A stretch of 64,000 nucleotides of DNA from NCBI RefSeq assembly GCF_016406105.1, contig NZ_CP066308.1:4004501-4068500 (forward strand), given 5' to 3'. Under the pieces are notes generated by a model, which did no database searches, was not told the DNA's origin, and saw nothing but the letters and a program-made list of their open reading frames with translations. Shown piece after piece: positions 33,507-41,456 of the stretch. Positions within the stretch are counted from its first letter, which is position 1. Every line of letters starts with the position of its first letter. Origin of the DNA: Brevibacillus composti. Lineage in GTDB: Bacteria; Bacillota; Bacilli; Brevibacillales; Brevibacillaceae. The position numbers were made by a program, and so were the translations under genes.

Positions 33507-34050
33507 CTACGTCAAATCTCCTGAAGGGGTAAACGACCAGGCGTATGGCTCCGTCAAGACGCGGATGGAGGGATTGGCTTTTGCTTCCTCCAGGAGCGCC
33601 TCCGAGATTTCGATCTCGCCCAGCTCCAGCGTGTTTTTGATCCGCACCAGCCGCACATCCGGAAAATGAAGAATGTTGCAGGTTTTGATCGCGGCCTGGA
33701 TCGCCTCCCGGTCGCAGGCCAGCGTGGTCGGGATCTTGGTCGGAGCCACGACCGTCGAGGTCAGGCCGTTGGCATACATTTTTTCCCGGTCGATCTGATC
33801 GACCAGCCTTTGCGTGGTGAAGTCGGCCGTCCCGATCCCGTTTGCGTTCCCTTCCGTCTCTTTCGTCAGGCCGAGCACGACCATTTTGCCCACGTCCGGT
33901 CCGCCTTGCGCAAAAGGCGTCGGATAGCGGCCGGTGATATTGGGGTCCATCCCGTCGCCGCTGATGTTTTTCCCGATCTCGTCGATCACGAGAACGTCGA
34001 TCTGGTCAAACATGATCCGCGGCATCAGCCGTTTTGCTTCCTTAAGCCCG
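33507..34050 (-). pseudogene. C-terminal fragment of a LarA-like (nickel-pincer isomerase) protein
   Basis: About 180 residues in one frame. The intact part reads LKEAKRLMPRIMFDQIDVLV, DEIGKNISGDGMDPNITGR, GNANGIGTADFTTQRLVDQI and LVRIKNTLELGEIEIS. This resembles the C-terminal half of proteins annotated as lactate racemase (LarA)-type nickel-pincer-dependent isomerases; I rate that match as moderate. The N-terminal half (about 250 residues), including the metal site, is missing: the upstream junction at about 34050 runs directly into a kinase fragment. The gene would be inactive. It belongs to a decayed sugar-acid locus with the RpiR regulator upstream. Confidence 0.5.
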
Positions 34051-34285
34051 TATCTCCCGCGAAGATCCGGCCAGGTCCGTCAGCGCCCGCTCTACATGGT
34101 AAACACTGAACAAGATCCCCTCCAGCACAGCGCGGATAAAATGATCCCGCCGGGGTAGGACGGGGGGTTAATAGCTCATAGTTGACGTTTCCCAGCCCGA
34201 GGATGCGGCCCGTCTCTGTATAGACGACCGCCTTCGTGCTCGTCGTACCGATATCAAGACCAATGACACAGGTTGTTTTTATCAT
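34051..34285 (-). pseudogene. Internally deleted FGGY-family sugar kinase remnant
   Basis: The first 40 codons encode a typical FGGY kinase start (TTCVIGLDIGTTSTKAVVYT, ILGLGNVNYELLTPRP). Then, in another frame, comes DHFIRAVLEGILFSVYHVER with LTDLAGSSREIRA, which is the C-terminal kinase segment found near residue 380-420 of such enzymes. Thus about 330 codons are deleted at about 34160, and the gene ends at the join with the LarA-like fragment. FGGY kinases phosphorylate gluconate, xylulose or glycerol; gluconate is suggested only by the RpiR neighbour. GGGA precedes the ATG at 34285. Confidence 0.75.
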
Positions 34286-34439
34286 TTCTCTCATTCCCTT
34301 TGCCAAGTTCTCTTTTTTTCTAAGCGATATATATTCTGAGAAGCCACCGCGATGAGAGGCCCTTCCGTTCAGGTCCTCCCGTTTCCTCCCGTTCAGGGGA
34401 GAAGCAATCAACACAGAGGCCCCTGCTTGCGCTGTCCGC

Positions 34440-35312
34440 CTACAGTCTTTTTAATGAGATGGAGTGGCGTATCTTGTTGATGTTGTCCACCGTCTCCTCT
34501 TGCCTGCGGAACGAGACCGCGATATACAAGAGATCGATCAGGCTGAGCTGAGCCAGGCGGGAGGACAACGCCTCTGTCCGAAACGCCGTCTCGCGGGAAG
34601 AAGTGAAGAGGCTGTAGTCCGCCAATTTCACGAGCGGCGATTTCCCGTAGCTCGTGATGGCGACGACCGTCGCGCCCGAGTCCTTGGCCACTTTCAGGGC
34701 CTCCAGAATATCCTTGTTCGAGCCGGAGTGGGAGATCCCGATCACCACATCGCCCGGCTGCAGCAAGGAGGCGGACATCACCTGATAATGCGAGTCCGAG
34801 TGGTACATGCAGGGGATTCCCGTCCGCATGAATTTATGGTAGCCATCCTGGGCGATGATCCCGGAACCGCCATTCCCGTAAAATTCGATACGGCGGGCTT
34901 TGACCAGCGTATCGATGACGTTTTCCAGCTGGTCCGCGTTCGCCTTGGTCAATTGGAGGGTATCGCTGATCGTCTCGATATCCGCCTGAAAGACCTTGTC
35001 CGCCAGAGAAGCCGCATCATCCGATGGCGAGATTTCCTGATGGATGTTCTGCAAGGGATGGACCACCTCGCTGGCCAACGCAATCTTCAGCGCCTGGTAG
35101 CCCTGAAAATTGAGCCTGCGGCAGAGGCGAAAAATCGTGGCTTCCGCACATTCGCACAGGTCGGAGAGCGCCGTGATGGACAAATGGATAATCTCGTTGG
35201 GGTGGCTCAAGATGTAATCGGCTATTTGCTGTTCCTTCGCGCTCAATTGGGGGTACATCGCGCGAATCCGGACGGAAACACTCTGGGGTATGCTGGTACT
35301 GGCTTTTGTCAT
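34440..35312 (-). CDS. MurR/RpiR family transcriptional regulator
   Basis: A 290-residue regulator. The N-terminal RpiR helix-turn-helix spans residues 1-80 (SAKEQQIADYILSHPNEI, LCECAEATIFRLCRRLNFQG). The C-terminal SIS domain (about 125-255) binds phosphosugars: RIEFYGNGGSGIIAQDGYHK, DVVIGISHSGSNKDILEALK, and VVAITSYGKSPLVKLADYSL. It is intact, with GGGAG before ATG. Its target genes downstream, an FGGY kinase and a LarA-like gene, are both broken, so it is probably a regulator without its local operon. The gap 34286-34439 would hold the operator; I cannot identify it by eye. Confidence 0.9.
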   Translation of the reverse strand: MTKASTSIPQSVSVRIRAMYPQLSAKEQQIADYILSHPNEIIHLSITALSDLCECAEATIFRLCRRLNFQGYQALKIALASEVVHPLQNIHQEISPSDDAASLADKVFQADIETISDTLQLTKANADQLENVIDTLVKARRIEFYGNGGSGIIAQDGYHKFMRTGIPCMYHSDSHYQVMSASLLQPGDVVIGISHSGSNKDILEALKVAKDSGATVVAITSYGKSPLVKLADYSLFTSSRETAFRTEALSSRLAQLSLIDLLYIAVSFRRQEETVDNINKIRHSISLKRL

Positions 35313-35456
35313 TCGGGCAGACTCCCTTTTTTCGGTATTTGACTCACATTATAGAAAAGGAATGAAAGGAAGTCATCAAAAACGAGAAAATTTTTTTCAT
35401 TTTCGCCGGAGATTTTTTTCATGCTCACGCCGGGGCCCAGATGAGAGGAATAAAAA

Positions 35457-35488
35457 AGAGAGCTTGTCCATGGTAAGACAAGCTCTCT
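35457..35488 (-). terminator. Terminator of the Lys/Glu-rich gene
   Basis: A 12-bp perfect stem AGAGAGCTTGTC/GACAAGCTCTCT (35457-35468 with 35477-35488), followed by six T residues on the minus strand. Confidence 0.88.
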
Positions 35489-35495
35489 TGCGGCA

Positions 35496-36938
35496 CTAAG
35501 CAGTCTGTCCGGTGCTTTCCTGCTCTCCAGCGGCTGGCGCTTCTGTCTGCGTGCCAGAGGCGCCTTCTGTTCCGGTGCCCGTACCGGTTTGCGTTCCGGC
35601 TTCCGTGCCTGTTCGGGTGCCCGCCTCAACGCCGGCACCTGTTTCCGTACCCGCACTGGTTTCCGTGCCGGCACTGGTTTCTGTACCCGTGCTTGTTTCC
35701 GTGCCCGTGCTTGTTTCTGTACCGGCGCTTGTTTCTGTGCCCGTGCCTGTTTCTGTACCGGCGCTTGTTTCTGTGCCCGTGCCTGTGTCCGTCGAGTCAG
35801 CCGGCTGCTGGTCCTCGATGATAATGATCTCGCCCTTCTCCTGGTAGTCCACTTTCGCCTTCAGCGTCTCCCCGATAAAGCGCAGCGGCAGGAAGACACG
35901 TCCGTTTTTAATCACCGGCTTGGTTTCCAGGGTCACTTTCTGTCCATTGACTTCCGCTTCCCCGGAGTCGAGGTACAGAACGATCTTTTGGTCACCGCGA
36001 ACGACTTCTACGATGCGCGTCTCCGCTTTCCAGGTGACTTCAGCCTTGAGAGAGGCACTCAGAGCGCGCACAGGGACCAGGGCACGTCCATTTTCGCGGA
36101 ACGGCGCCACATCCATGACGACTTCCTTGCCGTTGACAAAGGCTTTCAAACCGGTCTCTCCTGCCTTTTGGTACAGTTCGCCCAGCTTTTCGAAGTTTTG
36201 CTTGTCGCCCGGCTTGTAGAACTGGTCGAGCAGCTCCTTTTGCACCTCGAGTGCCTGCTTCAGTGCGGAGATGGATTCCAGTTGAGCGGTTAGCTCTTCA
36301 TATTTGGTTTTCAGCTCTTCGGTTACCTCCGGGTTTTTTTTCAACTGCTGACGAAGCTCGATCAGTTCTTTTTTCACTTTGACCGCTTCTTGGACAGCTG
36401 CCTTTTTATTGATTTCCTCGCCTGTCTTTTTCGCTTCCTCTGCCGCTTCCTTTAGAGCCTCCTCCAGCTCTTTCTGGAGTTCTTCCAGTTCTTCCTGAGC
36501 ATCCTCCAGCTCTTCCTGAGCATCCTCCAGTTCCTCTTTGGCCTTCTCTGCGGCCTTCTCTGCCTCTTTCTTTGCCTTCTCCGCCTGTTTCTCTGCCTCT
36601 TCCTTAGCCTTTTCTGCTTCCTTTTCGGCCTTTTCCTTTGCTTTCTCAGCCTCTTCTTTGGCTTTTTCCTGTTCCTTTTCGGCTTTTTCCTTCTCTTTTT
36701 CAGCTTCTTTTTCGGCTTTTTCCTTTTCCTTCTCAGCCTTTTCCTTTTCTTTCTCTTTTTCCTTCTCTTGTTTTTCTTTTTCGTCGTCGTCTTCGTCGTC
36801 TTTATCGTCGTCATCGCTGTCACGCAGCTCTGCCTTGATCTTTCCGTCCACTTTGACCTGGTCGGCTGCGTGAACACCTGCCAGCGGGGATACAGCCAAG
36901 AGGGCAAGGATCATGCTTGTTGAAAACAGTTTTTTCAT
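35496..36938 (-). CDS. Secreted Lys/Glu coiled-coil protein with copper-amine-oxidase-type domain
   Basis: An exported protein of 480 residues. A signal peptide (residues 1-24) ends PLAGVHA. Then: an acidic Asp run (about 40-55); a long coiled coil of KEKEKAEKEAEK repeats and helical tail (55-260); a stalk-like domain of two 35-residue modules of the copper amine oxidase N-terminal (PF07833) type (FRENGRALVPVRALSASLKA, KNGRVFLPLRFIGETLKAKV; about 265-365); and a Thr/Gly/Glu-rich repeat end (TGTETSAGTETG pattern, about 375-480). The PF07833-type module is common on surface proteins of Paenibacillaceae. ATG 36938 has AGGAG at eight bases. Its role is probably cell-wall attachment or envelope stability, but that is only inferred. 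Confidence 0.82.
   Translation of the reverse strand: MKKLFSTSMILALLAVSPLAGVHAADQVKVDGKIKAELRDSDDDDKDDEDDDEKEKQEKEKEKEKEKAEKEKEKAEKEAEKEKEKAEKEQEKAKEEAEKAKEKAEKEAEKAKEEAEKQAEKAKKEAEKAAEKAKEELEDAQEELEDAQEELEELQKELEEALKEAAEEAKKTGEEINKKAAVQEAVKVKKELIELRQQLKKNPEVTEELKTKYEELTAQLESISALKQALEVQKELLDQFYKPGDKQNFEKLGELYQKAGETGLKAFVNGKEVVMDVAPFRENGRALVPVRALSASLKAEVTWKAETRIVEVVRGDQKIVLYLDSGEAEVNGQKVTLETKPVIKNGRVFLPLRFIGETLKAKVDYQEKGEIIIIEDQQPADSTDTGTGTETSAGTETGTGTETSAGTETSTGTETSTGTETSAGTETSAGTETGAGVEAGTRTGTEAGTQTGTGTGTEGASGTQTEAPAAGEQESTGQTA
35590..35800 (-). repeat. Short tandem repeats encoding Thr/Gly/Glu-rich tail
   Basis: About ten imperfect 12- to 18-base units built on GTTTC-TG-(A/G)CC(G/C)G on the plus strand. 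They encode TGTET, SAGTET and TGAGVE. The units are in frame, and copy number is likely to vary between strains by slippage. Confidence 0.7.
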
Positions 36939-36947
36939 GGGTCTCAC

Positions 36948-37299
36948 TCCTGTTGTGAAATTTGAAAATCGTTCTTATCTTTTTTATCGGTATTGAGGAG
37001 AGAGAATTTAGTATATTTCGGGATTTTCGCAAGCTGTCCGGGCGTAGATGTCCAAAACTCTACAGTTTCTATAGTTTACATTGAAGAAAGATTGACCAGT
37101 TTACTTGTCGTAGATGGAAAATTGTTCGTGGGCATGGAAAGGGAAAGGAAATGCAGTGAGCTAGCAGAAAGTTTTGCAGTCAGTTCCGACAAAAGAAAGA
37201 AGCCTGTTTCTTCCTCGTTAGACCCTTTTGTCTTTTTCGGGTTGTGACAGGAACCTGACCCAAGAATTGATGCGTGACAGTAAATTCGTCGGGCAAGTT
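36948..37299. other. Intergenic region with a 23-bp copy of an Rpn sequence
   Basis: No gene is supported in 350 bases. The stretch 37036-37058 is identical over 23 bases to 42166-42188, inside the Rpn nuclease gene, in the same orientation. It covers the sequence encoding SVLDIYART. The flanks do not match. It may be a trace of an older Rpn copy. Confidence 0.5.
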
Positions 37300-37716
37300 C
37301 TAGAAGGGTTTCCCCGTGTCGCTTATCACTTCAAGCTCGTTATCTCCATGAACCTTAAAGACTTTAAAAGCCCTGCATTTCGAACACTCTAAACTCAACA
37401 GCCCGGTAAACTTATTCCATGATCCTTCCGTGTGAACAGTTTCTTCTGCGCACCATTTACATTCCAGCCAAGTCAATCGCTCTTCCTTTACAAAATACTG
37501 TGATGGACCATTGTGCAGACAATTCGTACAAAACAAATGATCATATGTTTCTTGATACATCTTGGAATCGACAACACATACTTCACTTGTGCTTCTATTC
37601 CTCATCAAGAGCCAATTAGCGGTTGATTCAAATAATTCTTGAATATTTTGACTTTCGCATTGAGAACATCTTACTGTTCTCCTCATTTTGGGATCAATCT
37701 GTATGGTATTTCTCAC
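37300..37716 (-). CDS. Small cysteine-rich (zinc-ribbon-like) protein of unknown function
   Basis: A 138-residue protein with four CxxC motifs: CSQC (residue about 17), CTNC (63), CKWC (87) and CSKC (110). The pattern suggests two zinc ribbons. No family is recognised. The GTG at 37716 has AAAAGGGG 11 bases upstream and starts five bases after the stop of the UPF0175 gene; ATG at 37686 is the alternative. The spacing indicates a two-gene unit. A partner for an antitoxin-like protein is possible; the protein does not look like a PIN toxin. Confidence 0.55.
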   Translation of the reverse strand: MRNTIQIDPKMRRTVRCSQCESQNIQELFESTANWLLMRNRSTSEVCVVDSKMYQETYDHLFCTNCLHNGPSQYFVKEERLTWLECKWCAEETVHTEGSWNKFTGLLSLECSKCRAFKVFKVHGDNELEVISDTGKPF

Positions 37717-37721
37717 CGTAA

Positions 37722-37949
37722 CTATCGCCCCTTTTGCACAAAAATTGAGCGCAAAATATCAATAAAATCGGCTAACGGTTGTCCAGCAAATTCAGTAGCT
37801 CTCTCCAGCGTAACTGCCTTTTCGACGAACAATCCAATAAATAACGACAATTTCAGCTTCTCATCAATGGATTTTCCGTATCCAGTACGATCAATGACAA
37901 TAAGAAATTCCTCGGGGACTCGTACTTCGGGCATGTTCTTCTCCAACAT
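37722..37949 (-). CDS. UPF0175 family small protein
   Basis: A 75-residue protein of the UPF0175 type, a group often encoded beside PIN or other toxins and thought to include antitoxins. It has the family layout: the N-terminal strand VRVPEEFLIVIDR, then KLKLSLFIGLFVEKAVTLER and the helix-turn-helix-like ATEFAGQPLADFIDILRS. ATG at 37934 has a better-spaced GGAG site, but ATG 37949 gives the fuller start. The typical DUF3368/PIN toxin is not adjacent; the neighbour is the cysteine-rich gene downstream. Confidence 0.65.
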   Translation of the reverse strand: MLEKNMPEVRVPEEFLIVIDRTGYGKSIDEKLKLSLFIGLFVEKAVTLERATEFAGQPLADFIDILRSIFVQKGR

Positions 37950-37988
37950 GAACCATTCCCCGTTTCGATGTATTATAACACCTTTTTC

Positions 37989-38255
37989 TTATCCCAACAT
38001 CAAGGGATGTACGGGTGTTGGCAAATGGAAGGGCGACGAAGAGAGTTTTGCAGGTAGAGCAAATGGATAGTATGCAACTGTTTCACCTTTTACAAGGTTT
38101 ACAGGTTTTACTGCAACCTGTTGATATTTGTGACCCTTCACTTCAATAGTCAAGTTTTCGATAACATCAATAGTAGCTGGGAATGTTACGTCAAGTGATT
38201 CCCTGTGGACGAACGAACTTCCCGTATATTTCTGCACCAATTCTGCGTTTTGCAC
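37989..38255 (-). CDS. Short ORF of unknown origin
   Basis: An 88-codon reading frame starting at GTG. It has a plausible folded pattern (LDVTFPATIDVIENLTIEVK, YQQVAVKPVNLVKGETVAYY) but no ribosome site of note and no family that I recognise. It lies between the UPF0175 gene and the broken nucleotidyltransferase. It may be the C-terminal fragment of a longer lost gene. Confidence 0.3.
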   Translation of the reverse strand: MQNAELVQKYTGSSFVHRESLDVTFPATIDVIENLTIEVKGHKYQQVAVKPVNLVKGETVAYYPFALPAKLSSSPFHLPTPVHPLMLG

Positions 38256-38379
38256 GCGATATTAGGTAAGATACCCACGTTCAACTGCTTCCCGACGTCA
38301 TGGGGCGTTAGAGTTGGGAGCAGCGCGGCAGGGGGCGGCCCCTGAATTGTTGCTCCCTTAAACAGTGATTTCAACGCCT

Positions 38380-38591
38380 GTCTTGAGAATTTCAGCAAGA
38401 ATTTGATCCCTCAACTCGATCCATCTGATCAAAATAATCGGAGAAGATTGACAGATCCAGATCACTTCCAACGTCGAACGTACCTTTGGCATACGAACCA
38501 AACAGAACTGCCTTTTTTACAGAATCAACTGACTAATATTGCGGACATACTCCTCCACAACCCGTTTCACTTCCCCAGGGATTGCAGCCAT
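38380..38591 (-). pseudogene. Frameshifted MNT-type nucleotidyltransferase domain gene
   Basis: ATG 38591 with AGGAGG at seven bases begins MAAIPGEVKRVVEEYVRNIS. One frameshift later the reading frame continues KKAVLFGSYAKGTFDVGSDL with DLSIFSDYFDQM, the diagnostic GSxxxG...DxD core of minimal nucleotidyltransferases. It then runs out at about 38390 without the rest of the domain. Such proteins are usually half of MNT/HEPN toxin-antitoxin pairs; no HEPN gene lies next to it. The IS21 element upstream may have disrupted the original locus. Confidence 0.65.
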
Positions 38592-38776
38592 CGAAATACC
38601 TCCTCCGTCTTTCCCATGACTTGACTTGCTTCTTCTTCCTTCACTGTTTATGGCATGATTTAAATGTACTAAATGGCAGCTAATTTATGCTCATATTAAA
38701 AAGAGCCACTTGCCAACATCTATTAAAAAACATACACTCCCCGTTGGGCATAACGTTCATGGGAGGTATATAGGAG

Positions 38777-40213
38777 ATGTTAGCAATGGCTGAAGTCAAT
38801 TATATCAGACATGAAACAAACACAAAAGGTCGCTCCTACTCTTCTGTTGCAAGACAGATGAATATGGATCGCAGGACAATCAAGAAGTATTCGGAGATGG
38901 AGGATTTCAATCAGGAGGTGAAGTCTGTACAGACAAGGAAAGCCAATGTAATGGATCCGGTTAAACCAATCGTTGATCAATGGCTACTTGAAGATATGGG
39001 GAAGAAAAAGAAGTTCAGAAGAACCGCAAAGCGAATCTATACTCTTCTCGTTTCGGAACATGGATTCCAAGGCTCTGACCGTACGATTCGTGCCTATGTG
39101 GCGAAAAGGAAAGCCGCCTTATTGGACGAGAGCAATGACACTGCCTTACCGTTAGAGGCGAAGGCCGGCACAGCACAGGTAGATTTTGGGGAAGCTCCTT
39201 TTAAGCACAGGGGAAAAGAGGTCATCTTGCCCTTCCTCGTCCTCTCATTCCCTTACAGCAATTCATTCCTGTTTCAAGTGTTCCCTTCCCAAAACCGGGA
39301 GTGTTTTCTACAAGGACTGACGAACATGTTCGCCTTTCTAGAAGGCGTGCCGCATACGATCCGTTTCGATAACCTGTCACCTGCGGTGAAGAAAGTGCTG
39401 CCAAACGGGGAACGGCAAGTAACAGAGGAATTCGCTCGTTTTGTTGCCCATTATGGCTTCCAATATGAATTCTGCAATCCGGGAAGCGGAAACGAGAAAG
39501 GGCACGTGGAAGCGATGGTCAAATACATACGAAACAACTATCTGTTGCCGGAAATCCACTATGAAGACCTGTCGGTCTTGAATGAGAAGACCCTGAATTG
39601 GAGCCTGGGGGATCGGAAACGTTGCCACTATGAAAAGGATACCCTGATTGCCGAACTATATTTGGAAGACAAGGAGCGCTTCCTCCCACTGCCCGGTAAA
39701 GCGTACGAATGCGTTCGGTTCGAGCAGGTCAAAGCGGATAAGATCTCATTTGATACGATCTCGCTTCTGAACGAGGAAAATGAAGTGATCGTACGCCACC
39801 CCAGATTATATGGGGAGACAAAGAAGTCGATGGACTGGCAACCTTATCTGACCTTGATGGCAAAGAGGCCAACCGCTTTGAAATACAGCTCATTCTACGA
39901 TCAATTGCCGGAGGAATGGAAAGCCTTTTTCGGTGAATGTACAGTCGAGGAGAAACGGAATGCTCTCCAACTTTTATCCGTCATATTAAAGGAACAGGAT
40001 TTCGACATATCTCTACAAGCCCTACGGATTGCATCCGAACATGGACATCCTACCACGGAATCCATCAAGCACGTCTATTATCAGCTTGTGAATGGACGAG
40101 GCATTCGAGAAACACTGTCGCTTCCGCCTTCAGTGCCATCAACTAGAAATTCAAGCAGAGGCCTCTCTCATTATGATCGGTTGATGATTATGCCAGGAGG
40201 TGAGCAGCGGTGA
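38777..40213 (+). CDS. istA: IS21 family transposase IstA
   Basis: A 478-residue DDE transposase. The N-terminal helix-turn-helix (RSYSSVARQMNMDRRTIKKY) is followed by the catalytic core: first Asp in GTAQVDFGEAPFKHRG near residue 135, second in IRFDNLSPAVKK near 196, and the Glu in GSGNEKGHVEAMVKYIR near 240. GGAG lies upstream of two ATGs nine bases apart. It ends in a GTGA overlap with istB, the usual coupling. IstA needs the IstB ATPase, which is broken here. Confidence 0.92.
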   Translation: MLAMAEVNYIRHETNTKGRSYSSVARQMNMDRRTIKKYSEMEDFNQEVKSVQTRKANVMDPVKPIVDQWLLEDMGKKKKFRRTAKRIYTLLVSEHGFQGSDRTIRAYVAKRKAALLDESNDTALPLEAKAGTAQVDFGEAPFKHRGKEVILPFLVLSFPYSNSFLFQVFPSQNRECFLQGLTNMFAFLEGVPHTIRFDNLSPAVKKVLPNGERQVTEEFARFVAHYGFQYEFCNPGSGNEKGHVEAMVKYIRNNYLLPEIHYEDLSVLNEKTLNWSLGDRKRCHYEKDTLIAELYLEDKERFLPLPGKAYECVRFEQVKADKISFDTISLLNEENEVIVRHPRLYGETKKSMDWQPYLTLMAKRPTALKYSSFYDQLPEEWKAFFGECTVEEKRNALQLLSVILKEQDFDISLQALRIASEHGHPTTESIKHVYYQLVNGRGIRETLSLPPSVPSTRNSSRGLSHYDRLMIMPGGEQR

Positions 40214-40296
40214 GAAGCCTCATTGAAGAGCATGCCAAGCGTTTGAAATTAAGTTGGATACGGGAGAATTGCCGGATATATCTGGCAAGCAGCTAG
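40210..40296 (+). pseudogene. istB: Truncated IstB helper ATPase
   Basis: GTG overlapping the istA stop starts MRSLIEEHAKRLKLSWIREN, then CRIYLASS and a stop after 28 residues. IstB normally has about 250 residues with Walker motifs; all of that is deleted. The next 200 bases to the recombinase contain the right end of the IS21 element and no gene. Confidence 0.78.
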
Positions 40297-40498
40297 AATG
40301 GCACGGTATTCATATGAATGGAAACATTACAAAGGAAGAAATCTTGCTATTCGCATTTGATTGTTTTTAATCGTGATAGTTTTCGTCATAAGGATTCACT
40401 GATGAATCGATGATACCCTGGTTGGCAAGTGTGCATTTTTAATTGCCAAACGGTACATTTTCTACTTGCCAAATACAAATTCACGAATTTACTCCTTC

Positions 40499-41374
40499 CT
40501 AAAGCAGATTCACCGCACGTTCCTTTTCTTCTTTGCTCGTGTTGATGTAGAAGTGAGCGGTCGTCTGAATGTGCGCGTGTCCGGCCAGTTTGCTCACCGT
40601 CGTCAGCGGGACGTTTTTCTGAAGCAGCCTCGTGCAGAAGGTGTGCCGGAACTTGTGAGGGTAGATGCGGAAGCCAAGGCGCTTTTCCAAGCCCTCCAGC
40701 ATCGTGTTCACCGCGTCTTTGTGCATCTTCTCCGCTCGCTGGCTGACGAGAAGAAACGGGCTCTCCCGATGCTTGCTCTGCTGCCGTTCCGTCCTGACGT
40801 ACTCCTTGATGAGATCAACCAGATCGGGGCGAAGCGGAATTTCTCGGTACTTCCCTCCTTTGCCCGTCACTCTCAGCGTGTTGGTTAGGTAGTCGATGTC
40901 ACCGAGCCGGATGCCGCACAGTTCGCTCACCCGAACGCCCGTGTACAAAAGCAGCCAAACGATGAGATGGTTCCGCAAAGTGACCTTCGTCCTGTCCTGG
41001 ACGAAAAACAGAAGCTGATTGACTTCCTGCTCGCTGAACACCTCGACTTCTCCCTCGCTTCCGGCTGCCACCTTGATCCTGTCTTTGCGCAGCGTGACGA
41101 CTTGCTCAGTCGTCAGCTTGCGCTCGATCAGGAAGAGGTTGAACGCCTGCAAGGAGTTGATCTTCTTGTTGATGGTAGCCACCGCGTACTTGCTGTCCGT
41201 AAGCCTGCTCTTGTAGCTGGAGACGTAGAAGCGCTTGAGATCGGTCGGCTGATCCACTCCCATTTCTCTTAGGAACGCACAAAACGCCCTGACGTCGCCC
41301 ACGTAGGATTCGATCGTTTTCGGCGCGATCCCGTTCTCCACTAGGTACTCTTCGAACTGCTGAATCACGTCCAA
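40499..41374 (-). CDS. Tyrosine recombinase (XerC/D-like integrase)
   Basis: About 291 residues. The N-terminal SAM-like domain (residues 1-90) is followed by the catalytic domain with Arg in TGVRVSELCGIRLGDID, Lys in the GKGGKYREIPLR hairpin, the HKFRHTFCTRLLQ box, GHAHIQTTAHFY and the nucleophilic Tyr just after. Conserved residues are complete, so it is probably active. TTG 41374 with AGGAGG at eight bases is preferred. It stands alone between the IS21 remnant and the Rpn gene. Its size and Xer-like form suggest a mobile-element or phage-type integrase; no attachment site could be seen. Confidence 0.88.
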   Translation of the reverse strand: MDVIQQFEEYLVENGIAPKTIESYVGDVRAFCAFLREMGVDQPTDLKRFYVSSYKSRLTDSKYAVATINKKINSLQAFNLFLIERKLTTEQVVTLRKDRIKVAAGSEGEVEVFSEQEVNQLLFFVQDRTKVTLRNHLIVWLLLYTGVRVSELCGIRLGDIDYLTNTLRVTGKGGKYREIPLRPDLVDLIKEYVRTERQQSKHRESPFLLVSQRAEKMHKDAVNTMLEGLEKRLGFRIYPHKFRHTFCTRLLQKNVPLTTVSKLAGHAHIQTTAHFYINTSKEEKERAVNLL

Positions 41375-41456
41375 TGGAAACACCTCCTGGAATACAAAAA
41401 GACCCTGCATCCATTATTTGGACACAGGGACGTATGAAATTTGTGCTGAGCTTCGA

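Larger units (their letters stand above)
38660..40482 (+). mobile_element. Truncated IS21-family element
   Basis: It contains intact istA and only the start of istB. Left and right flanks share terminal elements: TGGCA...TGC.CA...CACTTGCCAAC at about 38665-38720, and its complement-like counterpart near 40420-40482 (two TTGGCAA copies). The boundaries are approximate and no target-site duplication was confirmed. Loss of istB makes it probably immobile by itself. Confidence 0.65.

Noticed and set aside
36530..36790. Dense short repeats resembling an array
   Set aside because: They are codon-level repeats for Lys/Glu in a coiled coil, with no equal-length unique spacers, so not CRISPR.
36993..37247. 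Plus-strand 84-codon frame
   Set aside because: No ribosome site, no family resemblance and located in a region with repeated mobile-element sequence.
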